Assembly (NCBI GenBank): GCA_001936135.1
Contig: CP012815.1
Location: forward strand, 682,001 to 746,000
Source of the DNA: Saccharomycopsis fibuligera x Saccharomycopsis cf. fibuligera
Taxonomy: Eukaryota > Ascomycota > Saccharomycetes > Ascoideales > Saccharomycopsidaceae
Direction of reading: 5' to 3'
DNA length: 64,000 nt
The translations under genes were made by a program, and so were the position numbers. Of the stretch, positions 54,772 through 62,935 are shown piece by piece; positions within the stretch are counted from its first letter, which is position 1; each line of letters begins with the position of its first letter. The notes beneath the pieces were generated by a model, which was given only the letters and a program-made list of their open reading frames with translations, did no database searches and had not been told where the DNA came from.

Positions 54772-55177
54772 TGTTGGAGTATAGTGACTAAATCTGCTAC
54801 TCATACCTGAGGTTGTCTCCTCTGAGTAGCACTGGTTAGATTAGTCTCTCCTCTAGTAGTGAAGGATTGCCCCTTACTGAGATCTTAGTTACGTAGTGAA
54901 ACTTAGTTGAGTAATGAAATCGAACTTATTTTCCTTGCCTTTTATCATCAACTATATCTCTAAATAAAGTCAAACTTCTTTTGCAAATATATAAGTTATT
55001 TCATTTCTCACCCATAATGCTCATTTGATGAAAAATTTTCTATCACATCTTTGATGTTGTTCACCTTAGTAATTATGGATGCGTCCAAATGTTCTCGGCC
55101 GCAAAAGGCAGTTTACCAAAACAGGAAAGTATACCTAATGAACGGTATGAAAGATGTTAATTGGTATAATTCTAACA
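54772..55177 (+). mobile_element. Solo LTR, same family as 53484-53887, opposite orientation
   Basis: 406 bp with ends TGTTGGA and TCTAACA (inverted terminal bases) and flanking near-identical 5-mers GTTAC/GTTAT, read as an aged 5-bp target duplication. A TATA-like stretch (about 55005-55012) lies where a U3 promoter would be, so this copy is taken as plus-oriented. It ends 196 bp from the 3' end of the minus-strand tRNA-Asp gene. No internal retrotransposon sequence remains. Confidence 0.8.
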
Positions 55178-55373
55178 GTTATTTTTAGTACTCTGACACT
55201 TTCTGAATTGACTATTTGACCAGAAGTAACCGCTTCTTCTTCTAGCCCTGGGATAAAACAGAGCAAAAACAAATGTTAAAAGAACTTGATGGAGAAATAC
55301 CTTTAATAAGTACGATAACAGTAAAGCTTACTTTATTTTTCAAATGAAAAAAAAATAATTTCAAAAAGATAAG

Positions 55374-55445
55374 CTCCGCGACGGGGAATCGAACCCCGGT
55401 CGTCCGCGCGACAAGCGGACATTCTAGCCACTAAACTATCACGGA
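55374..55445 (-). tRNA. tRNA-Asp (GTC)
   Basis: The reverse complement gives TCCGTGA acceptor pairing with TCGCGGA plus discriminator G, anticodon loop with GTC, and T arm GGTTCGATTCC. It is identical over all 72 nt to the gene at 62864-62935, and 10 or more flanking bases on each side are also shared. Confidence 0.97.
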
Positions 55446-55660
55446 TGCTATATTTTTTCACGGATTATTATATATGCGTAGAGACAGATATAAAAAAATC
55501 GAATTATTGACGCATCTCATAACCGCAACCATCACCAAACAGTCATTGGGCGTTGTGCTGAAAAACTATATATGCAGTTAGACAGAAGGATGAGCGGTTG
55601 ACACGCTCAGCACAAAGCACCACCACTATTATCATCATAATCACCGCAAAACTCACAATT

Positions 55661-57142
55661 ATGAGTGGCCAATTTGCTTGGAAAAAACTTGCTTCTCAAG
55701 AATTGCTTAGGGCCAATAAAATTGGCATTACCGCCGCTGGAAAATTCAAGAGTGCATCCGCATTTGCCGTCTCATCATCATCGTCAGTTTCCAAAAGTTT
55801 GGGAGTCAGAGGTTTCCATTCCACTAGATTTGCTCAACATAAAAGCAATACCAACAATGGACCAACCACACTTTTGAAAAAATCATCACTTAGTGGAGGT
55901 TTAGCACTTACTTTGGTAGGTGCGGCTTTGGCCTCGTATTACTTCTTTAATGCTAAATCGTCATTCCATGAATATGTTACTTGTCCACTTGTGCGCAACT
56001 TGTTTGATGCAGAAACTGCCCACCGTCTTGTGGTTAAACTTATGGCATACAACGTTTTCCCTCGTCTTTATGAGGACATTGAAGATGAAGAAAATGTTCT
56101 TGGTGTGAGTTTATTTAATGGCACCAAGTTCATTAAGACCCCTGTTGGTGTTGCTGCCGGATTGGATAAGAATGCCGAGGCCATTGATTCATTGTTTGGT
56201 ACCGGATTTTCATATGTTGAAGTTGGCTCCATTACACCATTACCGCAACCTGGCAATCCTCAGCCGCGGTTCTTTAGAATTTCAAAAGACGAAGCAGTGG
56301 TCAACAGATACGGTTTCAATTCAGATGGGCATTGGGCAGTGTTGAGTAATTTGAGAATTAGATTGGAAAAGTTTTTGCGCGAACATAACCTTGGCGAAGT
56401 GGCTGCAGCTAAGACTAACAACTCGCTTAATGATGGGAAATTGCTTGCGGTGAACTTGGGTAAAAATAAAACTGGTGATGAAGTTAATGACTACAAACTC
56501 GGGGTTGCAAGATTTGGACCATATGCCGATGTGTTGGTGATCAACATTTCTTCCCCAAACACTCCTGGCTTAAGAGACTTGCAGAAGAAAGAGAAATTGG
56601 TTAATTTGTTAAACGTTGTGGTTGAGGAAAGAAACAAGATTAACTTGGGCAACAGTCCGTTATGGAAATTGCAAAACACCACTAGCAAACCACCAGTGAT
56701 GGTTAAAATTGCTCCTGATTTATCTGAAACTGAAATCAAATCTATTGCTGAATCGGTTAATGAAGCCCAAATTGATGGTATCATCATCTCCAATACCACT
56801 ATTCAAAGACCAACTATTTACGCTAGCCCAGCTGATCCTACTTTAAAGGAAGCTGGTGGATTATCAGGTAAGCCATTGAAACCTATTTCATTAAAAGCAC
56901 TCAAGACTTTTGCAAAGTACAACAAAGATCCAAAATTGACAATTGTTGGCTGTGGTGGTATTAGCTCAGGTAAAGACGCTATTGAATTTGCTAAAGCAGG
57001 TGCTAGCTTTATTCAATTGTATACATCTTTTGCTTACAGAGGTCCGGGATTGGTGAGTAAGATCAATGAAGAAATCAAGGAGGAGTTGAAAAAAGAAAAT
57101 AAAACTTGGCAAGAAATCATTGGTGCTGACTTGAAAAATTGA
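55661..57142 (+). CDS. URA9: Dihydroorotate dehydrogenase, class 2 mitochondrial
   Basis: The ATG at 55661 is the first in frame and gives 493 residues. A basic/Ser-rich N-terminus (about 1-75) is a mitochondrial presequence, followed by one membrane segment ([19 protein letters not shown], about 80-100), typical of quinone-linked class 2 enzymes. The FMN barrel shows [61 protein letters not shown] (with the catalytic Ser of class 2), [23 protein letters not shown], and [20 protein letters not shown] with IQLYTSFAY. It catalyses dihydroorotate to orotate in pyrimidine synthesis, feeding electrons to ubiquinone. Presence of this form, rather than the fumarate-linked S. cerevisiae Ura1, implies that pyrimidine synthesis depends on respiration. 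Gene name follows Candida usage. Confidence 0.95.
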   Translation: MSGQFAWKKLASQELLRANKIGITAAGKFKSASAFAVSSSSSVSKSLGVRGFHSTRFAQHKSNTNNGPTTLLKKSSLSGGLALTLVGAALASYYFFNAKSSFHEYVTCPLVRNLFDAETAHRLVVKLMAYNVFPRLYEDIEDEENVLGVSLFNGTKFIKTPVGVAAGLDKNAEAIDSLFGTGFSYVEVGSITPLPQPGNPQPRFFRISKDEAVVNRYGFNSDGHWAVLSNLRIRLEKFLREHNLGEVAAAKTNNSLNDGKLLAVNLGKNKTGDEVNDYKLGVARFGPYADVLVINISSPNTPGLRDLQKKEKLVNLLNVVVEERNKINLGNSPLWKLQNTTSKPPVMVKIAPDLSETEIKSIAESVNEAQIDGIIISNTTIQRPTIYASPADPTLKEAGGLSGKPLKPISLKALKTFAKYNKDPKLTIVGCGGISSGKDAIEFAKAGASFIQLYTSFAYRGPGLVSKINEEIKEELKKENKTWQEIIGADLKN

Positions 57143-57565
57143 GAAATATTTAATAGACGTAATTATTACGCTTGCTGGCAGCAACGAAAAACATAAATGT
57201 AGAGATCCTTTTTAATAATCCAATTATGAAATATAGAAGAGTAGCAAAATAAAAAGGAAGAACAGGATATAAAATGAAAGGAAAAAGGAAAAAACTCTAG
57301 TAAAAAAGTACACAATAGAAAACAGAACAAAATATAGCAAAACACAAACCCTTAAGTAATTCAAAGATATATCAACCCAGTCATACAGTCAGAATCTGAC
57401 ATTAAAATTAACCGAAAAAAAGTAAGAGAATAAAAACACAAAGTAGGAGATAGAAAATAGACAATAAAAAACTAAGATGGAGCAATGAAGAGAAACACTT
57501 AGCAACATGAATAAGTAATAACGGATGTAAAAAGTGAGAAATATGATGTAAAACAGTCATAAGCT
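57143..57565. other. Intergenic region between convergent URA9 and antiporter genes
   Basis: Purine-rich (A/G) spacer, 423 bp, with no gene recognised; it holds both 3' ends. Confidence 0.5.
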
Positions 57566-59119
57566 TTATGCTGGGGATCCTGGTGCAATTCCTGATGTAC
57601 CAACAATAGGACTACCTGGAGGAGTATCGAAAGAGCGCTCACCACTACCAAGATCAACTTGGTTAGTTAGATTTCCCTCTTTACGCAAAGCAGAAGTATC
57701 CGTAGTAGTAGTATTTGACTCCGCTGTGTTGTTGCCATCAATTTCTTGAGTTGATGACAGCCTTCTTGAATGAGCTTTCTTTTTGTTTGAGACTTCTTCG
57801 GATAAAATGCTTTCTCTGTATTTCTTGGTGTAAATCAATTTAGTTAGTGGCGTAGTCACGAAAGTATTAACCAAGGCCATAACAATGAACATGGAAAATG
57901 TTTTTTCATTCAAAATTTGAGCATTTAAACCAACAGTAAGAACCACAATTTCAACAATACCTTTACAGGACATCAATACCCCCACAGTCAAAGATTCTCT
58001 CCAATACAATCCATTAAACTTAGCCGCAAACAATCCACCAAAAATTTTTCCAACTAACGCTAATCCACATATACCAACGATATAAGCCCAGTCAATACCT
58101 TTGTCCAACAAACCTAAGTTAACACTTTGACCAGCTAAGGCAAAATACAATGGGATGAAAACTGCGCTTATCAAACCGTCGATTTTTTCAACGAATTTTT
58201 CCACAAAGCCATAGTCTCTGGGAACAATCAAACCAACCATGAATGCCCCAAAAATCGGATGCACACCAATGATATCAGTGAAGAATGCACTAACGAATAC
58301 AAGGCCAAACACAAGAGTCAATGTGGTATAATTAGGCCCATGTTCCACTTCATTGGTCCATTTTTTCAAATACAAGTGCAACGCATACTTGACTGGATAG
58401 ATAATGAAAAGAAACCAACCAGCAGTAAGCAATAAAATGTAAACAGTGTTGACTGGCTTATCAGCATTAGCCAAAGTGACAGACAAAGCCAAAAGAATCC
58501 AACCAACCAAATCATTGAAGATTCCAGCAGAAAGCACAATGATACCTACTCTATCTTGGCCCAAATTAAGCTCTCTTAAGATTCTTGCTAAGACAGGCAA
58601 AGCGGTAATACACATAGCGGTGGCAATGAATACCATATAGGTAGTGAACTTGATAGCGGGCAATGAATCGTCATGTTCACGATATTGATGATATATACCA
58701 ACGGAAATAGCACAACCGAGGCCAAACGGCACAATCATGTTGGCAAACCCAACCAGAATCGCTACTTTTAGGTTTTTCTTCATGAATTCCAAATCAACAT
58801 CGAGACCAATAACAAACAAGAATAGAATAATACCAACATTAGCGATTAGTGTCAAGCCAGGGATACTTGCAGTGGGAAAAATGTTGTCAGTGAATCCATG
58901 GACCCTTCCTAACACCGAAGGACCCAATATTATACCAGCAATAACCTCACCAATCACACGCGGTTGCTTGATCTTCTGGAGTGGGTAGTTAATGAGGGTC
59001 GAGAAGCCATAAACGATGAGGGCCTGTAGGAGAAAGATCGTATATGGCGAGGACTTTGAGTACTGGACGGGGTTTCTGCCGGCAACAATGCCGCCAACGG
59101 AGCTAGTTTCCAAAGCCAT
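57566..59119 (-). CDS. CPA2-type K+/Na+:H+ antiporter, short Kha1-like
   Basis: 517 residues. About twelve membrane helices make up a Na+/H+ exchanger domain. Typical CPA2 segments: QPRVIGEVIAGIILGPSVLG, FVIGLDVDLEFMKKNLK, MCITALPVLARILREL, GIIVLSAGIFNDLVGWILLA (with the Asp of the ion-binding 'ND' pair), VHPIFGAFMVGLIVPRD, and KIFGGLFAAKFNGL. It resembles yeast Kha1, a Golgi/endosomal K+/H+ antiporter, but lacks the long cytosolic C-terminus (Kha1 is about 873 residues); only a 90-residue Ser/Thr-rich tail is present. It may be a short paralogue. Substrate ion unknown. It is head-to-tail with the next minus-strand gene, about 380 bp apart. Confidence 0.85.
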   Translation of the reverse strand: MALETSSVGGIVAGRNPVQYSKSSPYTIFLLQALIVYGFSTLINYPLQKIKQPRVIGEVIAGIILGPSVLGRVHGFTDNIFPTASIPGLTLIANVGIILFLFVIGLDVDLEFMKKNLKVAILVGFANMIVPFGLGCAISVGIYHQYREHDDSLPAIKFTTYMVFIATAMCITALPVLARILRELNLGQDRVGIIVLSAGIFNDLVGWILLALSVTLANADKPVNTVYILLLTAGWFLFIIYPVKYALHLYLKKWTNEVEHGPNYTTLTLVFGLVFVSAFFTDIIGVHPIFGAFMVGLIVPRDYGFVEKFVEKIDGLISAVFIPLYFALAGQSVNLGLLDKGIDWAYIVGICGLALVGKIFGGLFAAKFNGLYWRESLTVGVLMSCKGIVEIVVLTVGLNAQILNEKTFSMFIVMALVNTFVTTPLTKLIYTKKYRESILSEEVSNKKKAHSRRLSSTQEIDGNNTAESNTTTTDTSALRKEGNLTNQVDLGSGERSFDTPPGSPIVGTSGIAPGSPA

Positions 59120-59500
59120 CGGAGGATAGTGGTATTTGACAGTAGTTGTGAGCTAAAAGAAGGTGTATAAGTGTGAGTGTGAGTGTGTTGTGTAGTTGAA
59201 GACAGGTGTTGATGCCAGTGATGATATGATGTTGTATAAATAGCTTCCTGTGCGGTATACTAATTCTCAGCCGCTCAGCGCCCCAAGTCTTCCGGGGGGT
59301 ATATTCACGTGTTTTATACCGGTACTAATTAATTAACACTAGCTAACAATATAGTTAATTTATATAATGTATACACAGATCATCATTACCACACCAGATA
59401 ACAGATCCGATGAGCGTCGTCTAATTAAGCTAAAATATCCCCCGCTATAGTCGTCATCTACTTGCTAGCCGCAATCTGCGCATGCACAGGTGTAGATAAC
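59120..59500. other. Intergenic region antiporter promoter / protease-like 3' end
   Basis: GT-rich run (59161-59199) and TA-rich patch; no gene recognised. Confidence 0.45.
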
Positions 59501-61252
59501 TCACTGCACTACTCTGATATGCTCTGCGGAACTTTGCTTCATCTTTCCAATCGCATACTGGTTTCTTTCAAGGTCTGAGTGGAAATACACGTTATTCAAG
59601 AACGTCTGTCCGAGAACAAAATAGTCCTGGTTGTTTTTGTAGTTGAGAGCAAATACGCAGTCTCGGTTTTTCTTCGTGTTGGTGGCAGGATTTAAATTCT
59701 TGAACACTAAACTGCTAAAGGGAATGCTAACTTTCAATCCTTCACTAAACTCAAGCTCAAGTGGCGGTTGTTCTGTATTATCATTAGCCAATGTGCAATT
59801 CATATAGTACCGGAGGTCGGCATTTTTTAACTCGTACTTTTTCTTGTACTTGCTTACCACTGTTGTGACAAATTTCTTTGGGGCAGTAATAAATCTTTCG
59901 GTACTTTCTATCACTGCATCATAACTCAGCTTCTGTTTTTTCCAGCTATCCACTTCCCCCAATTTGACTCCAGTAATGTTGATTGATGGTCGGTAAATTT
60001 TGACATTGCTTTTTTTGTTACCTTTAACAAGCGATGAGACAAACTCTTTGGTTTCAAGGTCCTTGAAGTACGTCAAGTTGCCATCAATCTTGGCTTCATC
60101 AATGCCTCCAAGTATCAACTTCCCAGTACCATCCTCGCCTACATACATAGAATATGATCTTGAATTGATGCCTCCATACACTTTCACTCCCTCAAGGAAC
60201 GAGGTATTATAACTGGTTGAGTTTTGATTAGCTACTTCTTTGCTTTTCTTTTTATTGCTACTGGACAACGTGTTCTGGCTATACAACCCATCTAATCCCA
60301 AACCAAGCACACTTTGGAAATATGCATTGTCACTATTGGCATTTACAGTAGGAAACTCAAAATAATCCATGTGCACGTTTTCATATTTGGATGATTTTCC
60401 TCCAATCGTGACGTTATCGTAACTCCAACAGCCACTCAAGTTTTTCAGTGATTTGCTTTCCACAAAATTTGTCTGGTATTGTGTAGTATCATAATTATAA
60501 CTGAATGAAATATTCGCATCAAAAGAATTGTACATACAACTGTACAAGTTGGCCGATTTAGATGAAGTGCAATTAGTTAGAGTATTGCAAGTAGTAAAGT
60601 AAGTCTCAAAAGTGTTAATGTCAACAATTGATTGAAGCTCTTGGGCCGGAGTACCCACTTGGCTGTCTACCAAATAATATACTGGTGCGTTAACCCCACA
60701 CACAGACAAGTTAGAAGGCATGTAACAGGCCTGAATAATATCAAGCACTTTGTACCCTGATGTTTTAATTTGAGTCAGGTTGGCAAACTGGGCATTGGTT
60801 TCTGTTCGATTTTCTGTTTGGCCATTAGCATACTCGATGGTGTTTTCTATGGGAATGGTCAGGTTATCTTCTGTTGATTTCTTCTCGCTTTTGCCTCTTT
60901 TGTATAAGCTTTGAATGTTGTTGTACTGACGGTAATTTTGCTTTATACCTATATTGTTCGGGTTAAGGAAACCTTGCTTTTGAGCGTACTGATAATAGAT
61001 GTTCATGTGTTGACTGTCAATGCTACTTAAATCAATACCATAGTTTTCAGTACCCACAAGAGTGCTCACTATTTTGTGATGCCACGAAGGAACATTATTG
61101 AAGACTATTTGTACAGTTTCTAATGAGTTAATGTTTTGATATATAGTCTTTGGTATGAATAATGCAATTAGTATCACTGCAATGGTCACCAGTTTGAAAT
61201 TTACCGACATTGGTATAGGTCTGGTTTTTCTTGCTGTAGCGAGTTGCGTCAT
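59501..61252 (-). CDS. Type II membrane aspartyl-protease-like protein, probably inactive
   Basis: 583 residues with a signal anchor about 18-37 (KLVTIAVILIALFIP) and many N-glycosylation sites after it. The pepsin-like fold is visible: YYLVDSQVGTPAQELQSIVD, MDYFEFP, LGLGLDGLYSQN, YGGINSRSYSMYVGEDGTGK with LILGGID (like secreted aspartyl proteinases/yapsins), and QDYFVLGQTFLNNVYFHSDL near the C-terminus. Both catalytic triads are altered: the first DTG reads D211-I-N, the second DSG reads E449-S-T. Known aspartic proteases need both Asp residues, so the protein is likely a pseudo-protease that binds rather than cleaves. The lumenal/cell-surface location is inferred from the anchor and glycan sites. 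I do not know its function. Confidence 0.8.
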   Translation of the reverse strand: MTQLATARKTRPIPMSVNFKLVTIAVILIALFIPKTIYQNINSLETVQIVFNNVPSWHHKIVSTLVGTENYGIDLSSIDSQHMNIYYQYAQKQGFLNPNNIGIKQNYRQYNNIQSLYKRGKSEKKSTEDNLTIPIENTIEYANGQTENRTETNAQFANLTQIKTSGYKVLDIIQACYMPSNLSVCGVNAPVYYLVDSQVGTPAQELQSIVDINTFETYFTTCNTLTNCTSSKSANLYSCMYNSFDANISFSYNYDTTQYQTNFVESKSLKNLSGCWSYDNVTIGGKSSKYENVHMDYFEFPTVNANSDNAYFQSVLGLGLDGLYSQNTLSSSNKKKSKEVANQNSTSYNTSFLEGVKVYGGINSRSYSMYVGEDGTGKLILGGIDEAKIDGNLTYFKDLETKEFVSSLVKGNKKSNVKIYRPSINITGVKLGEVDSWKKQKLSYDAVIESTERFITAPKKFVTTVVSKYKKKYELKNADLRYYMNCTLANDNTEQPPLELEFSEGLKVSIPFSSLVFKNLNPATNTKKNRDCVFALNYKNNQDYFVLGQTFLNNVYFHSDLERNQYAIGKMKQSSAEHIRVVQ

Positions 61253-61752
61253 GCTAGATTTTTCCTTCCTTGCAGAAATAAAAAGCGTCTAAGCGAGAAG
61301 GAGCAAATTTTGAATAAAATTTATATACACCTATACCATATCAATAACAATGAAAAAGAATGCAAAATTAAAATATATAATAGGTTTATAAAATTTAAAT
61401 AGTAACAATACGTGCTATTTTACATTGTGTGGCATGTAACAGATTGCTTTCTTTCTGCAACTGTGTAAACATTTTCGTTTTAGAATTTAGTGTCCCGTTG
61501 TCAAGGAGCATATTCGCCAACGAAGGATGTTGAAGAGCCCATTACCGTACTAAAGTGATCTTTTTGCAACCTGAGGCTTTTACCTTTCTAAATTCAATTT
61601 TTTGACATAAAAATCACATCTGGTGAGTATTTTAAGCTTTGTCCTTATTATAAACTGAGGCCTGTAAAAAAAAGTATACAATCAATGCACCCATATTTCC
61701 TTCTTTATCATTTTGTATTCTCGGTTAGAAAATACTGTTTATTACTGAATGA
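61253..61752. other. Intergenic region upstream of the protease-like gene
   Basis: AT-rich promoter-like sequence, no gene recognised. Confidence 0.4.
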
Positions 61753-62013
61753 TGATATTTCAGGGTTCACGGTTATTGTTTGTAAATACTTTGTATCTCT
61801 AATATAACTAAATAGTGATAACTATATAACAATATTGGGTTGAACCGTATTTAAATAACAATCAGACTGAATAAATCACATATTAGCGCTGAGCAATTAA
61901 CAGTAGTAAATATGCATATTTTGAAATCAAATAGAAGATTATAGAAAGTATTAGGCAAGAAAATATTACGTTCCAGCGTCTTTATCTGTTGATCTGGAAC
62001 CCAATGTTCTTTA
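61753..62013. repeat. Dispersed repeat family C, copy 2 (candidate solo LTR)
   Basis: About 261 bp, same orientation as 52808-53065, with shared blocks cagggttca, aatataacta, aatattgggttg, caatcagact and cccaatgttct. Divergence is clear by eye, so it is old. It lies 85 bp left of the tail of LINE-like copy 4, an order also seen at copy 3. Confidence 0.5.
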
Positions 62014-62098
62014 GTTTAGAATACTAACTTCAGAGCGGTTGCAGAATACTTCCCGTTTAGAAAATATGTATGACTATTCACCCAGAAGTGCTCGCTGT

Positions 62099-62818
62099 TT
62101 TTTTATTTAGTTGTTCAGTTAATGCATTATTGCTTGATCTACCAATTAACCTTACTACAATAGCTTAGTTGTTATATAGAAGAAAGTAATATAAGTAGAA
62201 ACCTTGTTAGTATTAGTTAGAATTTAATGAACCAGTTGGATTAGAAATATATATAGGAGAGATCATAGTCTATAACGGTTAATGTTTGGTTTTCAAAGGT
62301 CATCGTTTTGCCGTAGACAGGTAAAAAGAAAGGGTCTTACTTCAACACCATCTTCCACACACTAAGATAAAACTGATGTGCTATCTAATTCATTACCGTG
62401 GTGATGTAGTAAACAAGACTAGAGATTGGAATGGTTTTCCAATCAAAGTCCTTATCTCTCCGTAAGCGAAAGTAATTCTTTTGAAATATCAAGTAGTTGT
62501 CGACCTGGATTAATCCTCGTGTATCACTGTATGGAAGGATGAGGCTGTCCCAGCTCAATTCCTTATTTATATGTAACTTTTTCCATAATAGTTGTGCTAC
62601 TGGACATCTAACCAAAAAGCGCTCCATTTGTTTGCTGATAGCATCTTCATATGACTGCTGTTTGTGCTTTTTACGTGATAAATCCTCGGAGCACCACTTA
62701 CATTCCTCACCTTGGAATTTGAACTTCTCGACTCCGATGTGGAATGTGTGTATATTCTCGAAGCAGCCAGGGTGTTTAAACGTTTGTTTGTGTGGATCAA
62801 AAACAATACAATTTTAGT
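62099..62818 (-). mobile_element. LINE-like element, 3' part with coding fragment (copy 4), upstream of tRNA-Asp
   Basis: Minus-strand order: coding fragment (62813-62385), 3' UTR block shared with copies 1-3 (about 62430-62300), AT-rich second block (about 62280-62165; diverged beyond), and a short A-rich end (T at 62099-62104). The 5' limit is about 46-50 bp upstream of the tRNA-Asp gene and points away from it, as in copies 2 and 3. This is the most 5'-extended copy in the window and ties the repeat to a non-LTR retrotransposon. Confidence 0.7.
62385..62813 (-). pseudogene. C-terminal fragment of a LINE-type reverse-transcriptase ORF
   Basis: 142 codons open between stops. They contain CKWC, a Lys/His-rich linker, then MERFLVRCPVAQLLWKKL and a Trp/Ile-rich tail ending TTVMN. 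The Cys-x2-Cys ... CPxAxxLW layout resembles the zinc-knuckle end of LINE ORF2 proteins (HLFxxCPxAxxxW). No start codon or reverse-transcriptase core is present, so it is a 5'-truncated remnant. The family identification rests on this motif plus the poly(A) 3' ends of related copies. Confidence 0.55.
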
Positions 62819-62863
62819 GAATAAACTAGTCTCAACCCACAATTATGCTTTCAAAATATAGCA

Positions 62864-62935
62864 TCCGTGATAGTTTAGTGGCTAGAATGTCCGCTTGTCG
62901 CGCGGACGACCGGGGTTCGATTCCCCGTCGCGGAG
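62864..62935 (+). tRNA. tRNA-Asp (GTC), second copy
   Basis: 72 nt, identical to the minus-strand gene at 55374-55445: acceptor TCCGTGA/TCGCGGA, D arm TAGTTTAGTGGCTAGA, anticodon GTC, T arm GGTTCGATTCC. Upstream AATATAGCA and downstream CTTATCTTTTT are shared with the other copy. The T-run after it terminates Pol III. Confidence 0.97.

Noticed and set aside
53339-55445. Inverted LTR pair plus tRNA as a centromere inverted repeat
   Set aside because: The LTRs have different target duplications and only about 405 bp each; no conserved core between them, so separate solo LTRs are the simpler reading.
55598-55660. Extended N-terminus of the DHODH frame
   Set aside because: No ATG in that extension; the presequence begins properly at 55661.
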